Notes: generated from the letters alone by a model not told the origin. A stretch of DNA of 5,261 nt from Terrisporobacter othiniensis (GCF_000808015.1 NZ_JWHR01000039.1:1-5261), one strand, 5' to 3'. Positions 1 to 5,220 are shown, counted from the stretch's first letter. Made by a program: numbers and translations.

Positions 1-116
1 TCAGGGAAAATAAAAAAGAACTTATTGAAGATATCATCAATTCTAATTTAGAAAGTAGTACATCTTTGAAAAAATTATCAAGAGAAGATATTATTGATTT
101 ATTTGAAAATATATAA
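1..116 (+). CDS. C-terminal end of a probable SNF2-family DEAD/DEAH helicase (5' end outside window)
   Basis: Only the last 37 codons are present. The open frame starts at base 3 and ends at TAA 114-116; the other two forward frames have early stops. The visible peptide is charged and helical, with KKELIEDII followed by LKKLSREDIIDLFE. A K-x-L-x-x-x-I-I segment followed by a leucine-serine-acidic segment and a terminal L-F is how many clostridial SNF2/RapA-type helicases end. Such proteins are ATP-driven DNA or RNA translocases with a helicase C domain just before this tail. No helicase motif lies inside the window, so the assignment rests on tail resemblance alone. The gene is followed 10 bases later by a hairpin that could end its transcript. 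It has no visible functional link to the fatty-acid genes downstream. Confidence 0.5.
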   Translation, partial: RENKKELIEDIINSNLESSTSLKKLSREDIIDLFENI

Positions 117-125
117 AAAAAGAAA

Positions 126-147
126 AAAGATGGAAAGAACCATCTTT
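126..147 (+). terminator. Hairpin terminator after the helicase-like gene, possibly bidirectional
   Basis: AAAGATGG (126-133) pairs with CCATCTTT (140-147), giving an 8-bp stem with a six-base AAAGAA loop. It lies 10 bases past the stop codon. The downstream U-run on the + strand is only the TTT inside the stem. On the opposite strand the stem is followed by a long T-rich tract (complement of 111-125), so it may work better for transcripts arriving from the right. Confidence 0.5.
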
Positions 148-240
148 AAACTTATAATTCATACTCGGGGAAAGTAAGAATACAACTACTTAAGTTAATT
201 AATTACTATATTTAAGGGTTAAAAATATTTGAAAACAAAA

Positions 241-268
241 AAGTCAGAAGGTTAAAGCCTTCTGACTT
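241..268. terminator. Strong isolated hairpin, terminator-like
   Basis: AAGTCAGAAGG (241-251) pairs perfectly with CCTTCTGACTT (258-268). An extra T-G wobble closes a TAAA loop, giving about 12 bp. On the + strand it is followed by ATTTATAT, a modest U-rich tract. On the - strand it is followed by the complement of GAAAACAAAA, which is T-rich. It is not next to any recognised stop codon, so what it terminates is unclear: a small transcript from 148-240, read-through from the left, or antisense transcription from the right. Confidence 0.55.
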
Positions 269-440
269 ATTTATATCTTCAAAATATAATTGTTAATTAT
301 CTTATTGTTAATATTATAATATAATAATTTACATATTTTGTCAAATATATTTTGCGTGTAGCAAAAAAAAATATTAAACATACAATTAGTAATATAAACG
401 GTTATTGATTATTTGTTTTATATAGGGGGATGACGATTTT

Positions 441-1055
441 ATGTTTATTAGAAATGATATGGACGTATCTTATGTGAGAGTTTTTAATGCTTCTCCAGAT
501 GCTCCTCCAGTAGATATTTATGTTAATGGAGGGCTTGCTTTTAAAAACTTGTCTTTTAAAGAGTTTTCTGAATATGTTCAACTACCAATGGGAGAATATA
601 AAATGGAAGTATTTCCAGCTGGACAAAAGGGAAGTCCTACACTTACACAAAATGTTCAAGTGCCAGAAAAAGAAGTTGTAACTATAGCTGCTGTAGGGAA
701 TTTTGAGGACATTCAATTAGTATCATATATAGAAGGTAATGCAGATGATTTGTCTGTAAATGAAAGTAGAGTAAGGATCATACATTTATCACCAGATGCT
801 CCAGGAGTGGATATGTTAATAGATGGAAGATTAATCTTTGAAGATATAGGATTTATGGATGCAACTGACTACGCTCAGATACCTTCAGGAGCTTATAACG
901 TGACAATAAATATTGCGGATACAAATGATACTGTATTAGCTTTAAAAGCTGAGCTAAAAAGTCAAAAAGTATATACTATTTATATAGTAGGTAATCCGCC
1001 GAATTTATCATCAATCCAGTCTTTAGATGGAAGTACATTTGTAAGATTTCTATAA
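441..1055 (+). CDS. DUF4397-domain protein with two tandem repeats
   Basis: A 204-aa protein made of two copies of the DUF4397 beta-rich domain. Copy one spans about residues 10-99 and copy two about 109-197. Each begins with V-R-(V/I)-x-(N/H)-x-SPDAP (SPDAP at 18-22 and 117-121) followed by VD and a (N/D)G turn. Each then has a Y-x-Q-(L/I)-P-x-G-x-Y segment (45-53 and 144-152) and ends in a hydrophobic strand with VGN (85-87 and 183-185). The family is common in Firmicutes and is often surface-associated, but its biochemical role is not established. No signal peptide, lipobox, LPXTG or membrane segment is visible, so this copy is predicted to be cytoplasmic or released by another route. The ATG at 441 is chosen because AGGGGG (424-429) lies 11 bases upstream; the next ATG (459) is too far from it. 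The gene appears to be a single-gene unit ending in the hairpin at 1070-1108. Confidence 0.88.
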   Translation: MFIRNDMDVSYVRVFNASPDAPPVDIYVNGGLAFKNLSFKEFSEYVQLPMGEYKMEVFPAGQKGSPTLTQNVQVPEKEVVTIAAVGNFEDIQLVSYIEGNADDLSVNESRVRIIHLSPDAPGVDMLIDGRLIFEDIGFMDATDYAQIPSGAYNVTINIADTNDTVLALKAELKSQKVYTIYIVGNPPNLSSIQSLDGSTFVRFL

Positions 1056-1069
1056 TTAGCAGGATTACT

Positions 1070-1108
1070 AACAACAAAGGAGAGGAAGCATACCTCTACT
1101 TTGTTGTT
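1070..1108 (+). terminator. Terminator hairpin after the DUF4397 gene
   Basis: AACAACAAAG (1070-1079) pairs with CTTTGTTGTT (1099-1108). After one A-G mismatch an inner AGAGG/CCTCT stem (1081-1085 with 1093-1097) closes a 7-base loop, giving 15 bp in all. It starts 14 bases after the stop. There is no clean U-run after the stem, only the T-rich 3' arm and GTATAAAG, so termination may be incomplete. Confidence 0.65.
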
Positions 1109-1163
1109 GTATAAAGATCTAATGATGCTTAATTTACTATGAATTATTTTATATGCAGAATAA

Positions 1164-1192
1164 TTGAAAATTGAATAAAACACTATTATAAT
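1164..1192 (+). promoter_or_regulatory. Sigma-A-type promoter for the first DegV/FakB gene
   Basis: TTGAAA (1164-1169) and a perfect TATAAT (1187-1192) are separated by exactly 17 bases. Initiation near 1199 would give a leader of roughly 50 bases before the ATG at 1248. The site lies after the preceding terminator hairpin, so the gene is probably transcribed alone. Confidence 0.75.
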
Positions 1193-1247
1193 TACAATAT
1201 AATTAGAAATCATACATACTTTATTTGTAAAAAAGGAGGAAAAATAT

Positions 1248-2123
1248 ATGGCAGAGTATGAAATATTCACAGATGCTACTAGTGATTTACCACCAGAAGT
1301 AATAGATTCTCTTGGAATTAAAGTTATTCCCATGGATTTTGAAATGGATGGAGAAATATATTCACATTATCCTGATGAAAGGGAATTAGATAGCAAATCT
1401 TTTTATAAGATGGCAGAAGAAGGAGTAACGATAACAACAACTCAAATTACACCTGTGAGATTTATAGAATACTTTACTCCAATATTAAAAGAAGGAAAGG
1501 ATATTCTTTATATATGCTTTTCATCAGGCTTAAGTGGCACATATGGATCATCAGAAATAGCCATATTAAATTTAAAAGAAGATTATCCAGATAGAAAAAT
1601 AATGTCTATTGATTCATTGTGCGCATCTTCAGGAGAAGGGCTTTTAGTTTATTTAGCAGCTAAAGAAAAAGAAAATGGGAAAACTATTGAAGAATTATAT
1701 GATTGGGTGGAAAGAAATAGATTAAATATTTGTCATTGGTATAAGGTTGATGATTTATTTCATCTAAAAAGAGGTGGAAGAATTAGTTCAGTTGCAGCTA
1801 CTTTTGGAACTGCATTAAATATAAAACCATTACTTAATATGGATAATGATGGGAAACTTCAGTTAATAGAAAAGTTAAGGGGAACAAAAACTTGTGAACA
1901 TCACATGATTAATAAATTGAAAGATAATTACTTGCCAGATAAATATAATACTATAATTATTTCTCATGCTGATTGTGAGCATGAGGCTGTTTTATTAGAA
2001 CAAATGTTGAAAAAAGAGTTTGAAGTAGATGAAATTATACATTCAAAAATAGGTCCTATAATAGGCGCTCATAGTGGAAAAGGAACATTATTGATAAATT
2101 TTTATGGAAAACAAAGAGAATAA
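1248..2123 (+). CDS. DegV family fatty-acid-binding protein (FakB-like), first copy
   Basis: A 291-aa DegV-family protein, about normal length for the family. In characterised bacteria (FakB) these proteins hold one fatty acid in a buried pocket and present its carboxylate to the kinase FakA, which makes acyl-phosphate for phospholipid synthesis. Visible motifs in order: TDATSDLPPE (8-17); T64-T65-Q66, where most members have T-S-Q; FSSGLSGTY (91-99); VDDLFHLKRGGRISS (167-181); IGPIIGAHSGKGT (268-280), with H275 as the expected carboxylate contact. The T-S-Q to T-T-Q change is conservative. Start choice is firm: AGGAGG (1234-1239) sits 8 bases before the ATG. It has its own promoter (1164-1192) and a strong terminator, so it is separate from the downstream operon that carries a second, clearly divergent paralogue. 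Which fatty acid it prefers (saturated or unsaturated) cannot be read from the sequence. No FakA gene is in the window. Confidence 0.92.
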   Translation: MAEYEIFTDATSDLPPEVIDSLGIKVIPMDFEMDGEIYSHYPDERELDSKSFYKMAEEGVTITTTQITPVRFIEYFTPILKEGKDILYICFSSGLSGTYGSSEIAILNLKEDYPDRKIMSIDSLCASSGEGLLVYLAAKEKENGKTIEELYDWVERNRLNICHWYKVDDLFHLKRGGRISSVAATFGTALNIKPLLNMDNDGKLQLIEKLRGTKTCEHHMINKLKDNYLPDKYNTIIISHADCEHEAVLLEQMLKKEFEVDEIIHSKIGPIIGAHSGKGTLLINFYGKQRE

Positions 2124-2135
2124 TTATTTATATAT

Positions 2136-2183
2136 AAAAAAGAATAGTTAATATAACTGTGGTTATAATAACTATTCTTTTTT
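2136..2183 (+). terminator. Long terminator hairpin after the first DegV/FakB gene
   Basis: AAAAAAGAATAGTTA (2136-2150) pairs perfectly with 2169-2183. After one A-A mismatch TATAAC (2152-2157) pairs with GTTATA (2162-2167) around a 4-base loop. The 3' arm ends in six T's, and the 5' arm starts with six A's, so it may terminate in both directions. Confidence 0.85.
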
Positions 2184-2209
2184 GATACATACATTATAAG
2201 TGTTAATAT
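2182..2209 (+). promoter_or_regulatory. Possible promoter for the small membrane-protein gene
   Basis: TTGATA (2182-2187), a 16-base spacer, and TAATAT (2204-2209) preceded by TGT, which would be an extended -10. It overlaps the last bases of the upstream terminator and would give a leader of about 110 bases. In DNA this AT-rich the match is only suggestive. Confidence 0.4.
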
Positions 2210-2313
2210 TTACTGTGAATAATAAAAATAGTAAGTATGGACAGAAATAAAAAATTATCACAAAATATTAATTTATGTAATATTATGGATAGAGGGCGGA
2301 AATCATACCTATA

Positions 2314-2327
2314 AGGTGGTGACACCT
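2314..2327 (+). promoter_or_regulatory. Hairpin burying the ribosome binding site of the membrane-protein gene
   Basis: The binding site AAGGTGGTGA (2313-2322) is close to the ideal anti-16S match. AGGTG (2314-2318) pairs with CACCT (2323-2327) around GTGA, a GNRA-type loop, and the ATG follows immediately at 2328. A second ACCT just upstream (2307-2310) can pair with the same AGGT (2314-2317), so two mutually exclusive stems are possible. The 11-base segments at 2305-2315 and 2322-2332 match at 9 positions. Confidence 0.5.
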
Positions 2328-2858
2328 ATGAGATTTTGTAGAATACAAGCATTAATTGAAGAATTGTTAATGGATTGGGATAAATTAAATTTAGCAGCAA
2401 AACTTTTAGTTTATATTGGCTTTTTCTTAGTTTTTTCTATAATATTCATGGCTATTTATAAATCAAAGGATACTGATTTATATGCAAGAATTGAGGTAAT
2501 ATTTAGAATATCTCTTGCATCTGTGTTTGGTTTTATATTAAGTTCTAATACAAAAACAAAAGAAGATAGGAATAAAGATAATTATATGGAAAAAGTGACT
2601 ATTAGTTTAGATAAAGAAAAAGCTATTACTGAGGACTGTAAAATGAAGAAGGAAACACTTAAATATTATTATGGAGAAGGAAACACTGTGCAAATTGTAG
2701 TAGCTTTATTAATTACCCTAATATCTGCATTAGTAATATTAGGTGAATATACTTTTTCATTTACTGAAAATTTAGAAATAATAGGTCAATTTAGAGATTT
2801 AATGTGTACTTCTATAGGCTTTTTACTTGGTGAAGCAAAAATAAAATCTAAGAGTTAA
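2328..2858 (+). CDS. Small membrane protein of unknown function
   Basis: I do not recognise a named family. From the ATG at 2328 the product is 176 aa. It has a short amphipathic start (1-15), a first hydrophobic segment (about 26-44), a second (about 55-73), and a charged, lysine- and glutamate-rich loop (74-120). A third hydrophobic segment follows (about 121-139), then a shorter hydrophobic stretch near the C-terminus (158-168) and a basic tail. Start choice: the frame is open from GTG codons at 2316 and 2319, but these lie inside the AAGGTGGTGA ribosome binding site, which points to the ATG 6 bases after it. The internal ATG at 2370 (M15) has no good binding site but begins a peptide (MDWDKLNLAAK) that would be a natural start for a membrane protein. 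The first 14 residues may therefore be an added leader. It is flanked by hairpins on both sides, so it is a single-gene unit with no evident link to its neighbours. Confidence 0.7.
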   Translation: MRFCRIQALIEELLMDWDKLNLAAKLLVYIGFFLVFSIIFMAIYKSKDTDLYARIEVIFRISLASVFGFILSSNTKTKEDRNKDNYMEKVTISLDKEKAITEDCKMKKETLKYYYGEGNTVQIVVALLITLISALVILGEYTFSFTENLEIIGQFRDLMCTSIGFLLGEAKIKSKS

Positions 2859-2873
2859 TAATATATAATGAGG

Positions 2874-2916
2874 AAAAGCTGTAGTAAGAAGTTGAATTTT
2901 TTACTATGGCTTTTTT
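2874..2916 (+). terminator. Terminator hairpin after the membrane-protein gene
   Basis: AAAAGC (2874-2879) pairs with GCTTTT (2909-2914). The stem continues through two wobble pairs into TAGTAA/TTACTA (2882-2887 with 2901-2906) and a few more weak pairs around a 7-base loop. It ends in a run of six T's (2911-2916). It separates the membrane-protein unit from the promoter of the thioesterase operon 20 bases on. Confidence 0.85.
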
Positions 2917-2932
2917 ATGAAATAATATCAAT

Positions 2933-2985
2933 AATGATTGACATATCAACTAAATATAATTAAAATAATTGACATATCAACTAAA
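2933..2985 (+). repeat. Two 22-base direct repeats, probable MarR operators
   Basis: Bases 2933-2954 and 2964-2985 match at 21 of 22 positions and are exactly 31 bases apart, about three helical turns, so both present the same face of the DNA. The invariant core is TTGACATATCAACTAAA (2938-2954 and 2969-2985). Within it TTGACATATCAA is an imperfect palindrome (10 of 12 positions symmetric), the kind of site bound by MarR dimers. It resembles the FabT-type TTTGA-TTA-TCAAA box of lactic acid bacteria. A MarR gene is second in the operon that follows. Binding is inferred. Confidence 0.7.
2938..2966 (+). promoter_or_regulatory. Upstream promoter of the thioesterase operon
   Basis: A consensus TTGACA (2938-2943) lies inside the first repeat, followed by a 17-base spacer and TAAAAT (2961-2966). 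A repressor bound to the repeat would cover the -35 element. Confidence 0.55.
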
Positions 2986-2996
2986 AATTGTATACA
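2969..2996 (+). promoter_or_regulatory. Downstream promoter of the thioesterase operon, with palindrome over the -10
   Basis: A consensus TTGACA (2969-2974) lies inside the second repeat, with a 16-base spacer to TATACA (2991-2996). The -10 overlaps a perfect 10-base palindrome, TTGTATACAA (2988-2997). Initiation near 3003 would leave a leader of about 36 bases before the thioesterase ATG, making this the better placed of the two promoters. Confidence 0.6.
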
Positions 2997-3038
2997 AAAT
3001 AAATAAAATTATTTATATATAGGAAGAAGGTATAAGAT

Positions 3039-3788
3039 ATGGAAAGGGTGTTTACTAAAGAATATGAAGTTACATATAGAGATACGGATGCAAGAGGAGA
3101 GTGTTTTCTAACTTCTTATATGAATTTTATGGCAGATTGTGGTCTGAGTCAAGATGAAAAGTACGGATTTGTCATAGCTGATATGGTAAAAGAAAACCAT
3201 ACTTGGATGTTAGTGGATTACGAAATCACTATTTATAAATATGTTAAATACAAAGAAAAGCTTAGAGCTATAACTTATATTGAAGGTATGAATAAATTTT
3301 ATGCAGTTAGGTATTTTAAAATCTATAATGATAAAGATGATTTAATTCTTGAAGGAAAGACACTAGTTATATTAGTTGATTCTAAAAAAAGAAGGCCATT
3401 GTCAATACCTGATGAACATTATAAGGCCTATGGAGTTGAAGAGAAAACACCTACAATAGGAAGAAATAAATTAAAGCTTTCAAAATGCAAGAATGTTGAC
3501 TACAAAAAAGAATTTAATGTTAGATACTCTGATATAGATTTGAATTTACATGTGGGCAATGTGACATATTTAGGGTGGATATTGGAAACTATACCTTTTG
3601 AGATTATGACTGATTACAAAATTTATTCAGTTAAAATAAAATATCAAAAGGAATTAACTTATGGAGATAAAGTAAGTGTTAAAACTGAAATGGAATATAA
3701 TGATAATAATATTAGTGCATATCATGAAATAATAAATGAAAGTGAAGAAGTGGTAGCTCTTTTAGAAACTCATTGGAATGAAATATAA
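3039..3788 (+). CDS. Bacterial acyl-ACP thioesterase (FatA/FatB-type double hotdog)
   Basis: A 249-aa protein with the two-hotdog layout of the acyl-ACP thioesterase family, which hydrolyses acyl-ACP to free fatty acid and ACP in the cytoplasm. The N-terminal hotdog (about 5-120) starts with YEVTYRDTDARG, followed by a long helix containing NFMADCGLSQDEKYGF. The C-terminal hotdog (about 153-249) carries the family's active-site region, SDIDLNLHVGNVTYLGW (164-180), then E183. By comparison with plant FatB enzymes the catalytic set is D167, N169 and H171. The family's usual H-V-N-N reads H-V-G-N here, with G173 in place of asparagine. The length is typical of bacterial members, with no plastid-type leader and no signal peptide. 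The ATG at 3039 is 8 bases after AGAAGG (3025-3030). It is first in an operon with a MarR regulator 17 bases on and a FakB-like protein, which suggests the released fatty acid is recaptured. Chain-length preference cannot be read from the sequence. Confidence 0.9.
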   Translation: MERVFTKEYEVTYRDTDARGECFLTSYMNFMADCGLSQDEKYGFVIADMVKENHTWMLVDYEITIYKYVKYKEKLRAITYIEGMNKFYAVRYFKIYNDKDDLILEGKTLVILVDSKKRRPLSIPDEHYKAYGVEEKTPTIGRNKLKLSKCKNVDYKKEFNVRYSDIDLNLHVGNVTYLGWILETIPFEIMTDYKIYSVKIKYQKELTYGDKVSVKTEMEYNDNNISAYHEIINESEEVVALLETHWNEI

Positions 3789-3805
3789 AAAATAAGGATA
3801 TTAAT

Positions 3806-4246
3806 ATGAATAAAAAATACAGAGAAATGAGAAAATGTATCTCCGTTTTATATAGACAGTTTCAAACTTATATAAATAATAACACTAAAGATTTAGGAAT
3901 AGGAGCTTCAGAATATATTTTTTTGATGGAAATGTATGAAAAGGCTAATGTGAGCCAAGAGGAACTTTCTAAATCTTTAATAGTGGATAAAGCAGCAACA
4001 GCTAGAGCTATTAAATCGTTAGAAGAAAAAGAATATATATTTAGAATAAAAGATGAAAATGATAAAAGAACAAATAGAATAAAACTAACAAAAAAGGGTA
4101 TACAAGTACAAGTAAGATTAACTGATTTGTTTGAACAGTGGAATAGTTATATAACAAAGGATATAAATATGGAAACATTAAATATAGTATTTGAGACTAT
4201 AAAGCAGATGTCTAATAATGCAATAGAGAGAAATAGGATAGAATAA
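3806..4246 (+). CDS. MarR-family transcriptional regulator
   Basis: A 146-aa winged helix-turn-helix protein of typical MarR size. Helices at both ends would form the dimer interface (about 4-28 and 102-140). The DNA-binding region runs from VSQEELSKSL (49-58) through the recognition helix DKAATARAIKSLEEK (61-75). The wing is KDENDKRTNRIKLT (82-95) and holds the conserved D-x-R-type pattern, here D86-K87-R88. The ATG at 3806 follows AAGGA (3794-3798) by 7 bases and lies 17 bases after the thioesterase stop; 19 bases separate its own stop from the next gene, so all three are probably co-transcribed. It likely binds the palindromic repeats over the operon promoters and so regulates itself. Its position between a thioesterase and a FakB suggests a lipid-type ligand (fatty acid, acyl-ACP or acyl-CoA), by analogy with FabT. 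The single cysteine (C11) lies in the first helix, so a cysteine-based oxidation switch is possible but unsupported. Confidence 0.9.
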   Translation: MNKKYREMRKCISVLYRQFQTYINNNTKDLGIGASEYIFLMEMYEKANVSQEELSKSLIVDKAATARAIKSLEEKEYIFRIKDENDKRTNRIKLTKKGIQVQVRLTDLFEQWNSYITKDINMETLNIVFETIKQMSNNAIERNRIE

Positions 4247-4265
4247 AGACAGGAGAATAGACGTA

Positions 4266-5111
4266 ATGAGTGATTTAAAAATAATATGTGATAGTTTAGC
4301 AGATGTTCCAGAGAACTTAGTTAAACGATATGATATAGAAGTAATACCTCTAACAATAATAATCAATGATATTGAATATAAAGATGGACAAAACCTTACA
4401 AATGAGGAATTTTACAGTCTTATAAAAGAATGTGATGAAATACCTAAAACATCACAAGCTACATATATTCAATTTGAAGAAATATTTAGAAAGTATTTAA
4501 ACCAAGGAAAAAAGATACTATATATTAGTGGATCATCTAAAGTTACTGGTACATATCAATCTGCAATGATAACAAAGAATGATTTACAAGGAGAAATTTA
4601 CATATTTGATAGCTTAAATTTATCTTATGGATGTGGAGCTCAAGTTGTTACAGCTTGTGAAATGAATGAAGAAGGTAAATCAATAGATGAAATAATAAAA
4701 AAATTAGAAGATATAAGAGATAATATATTAGTATTATTTGCTGTTGATAATTTAGACTACCTAAAAAAGGGAGGTAGACTATCGGCATCAAAAGCAGTAA
4801 TAGGAAGTATGTTGAGTATAAAACCAATATTACAAATGCAAGATGGATTTATAGTGAATATAGACCAAGCTAGAGGTCATAAAAAAGTTATATCAAAAAT
4901 GATAAGTATGGTGAAAAAATATATAAAAGATAACATAGAAGATAAGAGAATTGGTATTGCTCATGGAGACAATGAAATTGAATTTGAAAAATTAAAAGAA
5001 GTTATTGAAAATGAACTTGATTTTAATCGAATAGTAGAAACAAAAATAGGTCCTAGCATAGGATCTCATACTGGAGCTGGAACTATAGGACTTTGTATAT
5101 GGGACAAATAA
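4266..5111 (+). CDS. DegV family fatty-acid-binding protein (FakB-like), second copy
   Basis: A 281-aa DegV-family protein with every expected motif: CDSLADVPENL (8-18); the canonical T62-S63-Q64; SGSSKVTGTYQSA (88-100); VDNLDYLKKGGRLSAS (160-175); and KIGPSIGSHTGAGT (260-273), with H268 as the predicted fatty-acid carboxylate contact. FakB proteins carry a bound fatty acid to the kinase FakA in the cytoplasm. It is third in the operon, 19 bases after the MarR gene. The start is supported by AGGAG (4251-4255), 10 bases before the ATG. Compared with the paralogue at 1248 it keeps the standard T-S-Q and differs through most of the non-motif sequence, so the two may have different lipid preferences. 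Being co-transcribed with an acyl-ACP thioesterase suggests it receives fatty acid released from acyl-ACP; that link is inference. No hairpin lies between its stop and the insertion-sequence end about 20 bases on. Confidence 0.92.
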   Translation: MSDLKIICDSLADVPENLVKRYDIEVIPLTIIINDIEYKDGQNLTNEEFYSLIKECDEIPKTSQATYIQFEEIFRKYLNQGKKILYISGSSKVTGTYQSAMITKNDLQGEIYIFDSLNLSYGCGAQVVTACEMNEEGKSIDEIIKKLEDIRDNILVLFAVDNLDYLKKGGRLSASKAVIGSMLSIKPILQMQDGFIVNIDQARGHKKVISKMISMVKKYIKDNIEDKRIGIAHGDNEIEFEKLKEVIENELDFNRIVETKIGPSIGSHTGAGTIGLCIWDK

Positions 5112-5168
5112 TTAAAACACACCTAAACCTAATGTGAAGTGAACCCTTTACACGGGAATAAATAAAAC

Positions 5169-5212
5169 AACCTCTTTTGAAACATACTATATGTATGATT
5201 TTAAAGGAGGTT
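5169..5212 (+). promoter_or_regulatory. Stem-loop covering the transposase ribosome binding site
   Basis: 5169-5182 pairs with 5199-5212 (two of these pairs are T-G wobbles), and CATAC (5183-5187) pairs with GTATG (5193-5197) around a TATAT loop. The only interruption is a bulged A at 5198, giving about 19 bp. The AAAGGAGG site (5203-5210) lies wholly in the 3' arm. In a transcript entering from the FakB operon the site would be closed. A transcript starting inside the stem would lack the 5' arm and leave it open. A role as a terminator is also possible, since TTATTTTATT follows. Confidence 0.7.
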
Positions 5213-5220
5213 ATTTTATT

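Larger units (their letters stand above)
117..440. other. 324-base gene-free region between the helicase tail and the DUF4397 gene
   Basis: No convincing coding frame on either strand. It holds two hairpins (126-147 and 241-268), an isolated TATAAT at 153-158 without a matching -35, and an extremely AT-rich stretch (about 280-440) that leads into the DUF4397 gene. In that stretch TTGTTA (290-295) and TATTAT (312-317), 16 bases apart, are a weak promoter candidate, but the base composition makes such matches likely by chance. A 6-bp stem TTTTGC/GCAAAA (350-366) is also present. Confidence 0.6.

Noticed and set aside
290..325. TTGTTA/TATTAT/TATAAT matches as the DUF4397 promoter
   Set aside because: Several overlapping weak matches in almost pure A/T sequence; none has both a good -35 and proper spacing, so it is noted only under the gene-free region.
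350..366. TTTTGC/GCAAAA hairpin as a terminator
   Set aside because: Only 6 bp and followed by A's on the + strand; likely chance in AT-rich DNA.
980..1333. Open frame of 117 codons on the - strand
   Set aside because: It overlaps the end of the DUF4397 gene, a terminator, a good promoter and the start of the DegV gene, has no family resemblance, and looks like a chance frame.
2316..2327. GTG start codons for the membrane protein
   Set aside because: They are part of the ribosome binding site AAGGTGGTGA, which is correctly spaced for the ATG at 2328.
2933..2985. The direct repeats as a CRISPR or transposon trace
   Set aside because: Only two copies, a 9-base gap between them, and an embedded -35 and palindrome fit operators better.
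4178..4366. Open frame of 62 codons on the - strand
   Set aside because: It lies antisense across the MarR-FakB junction inside well-supported genes and has no recognisable domain.
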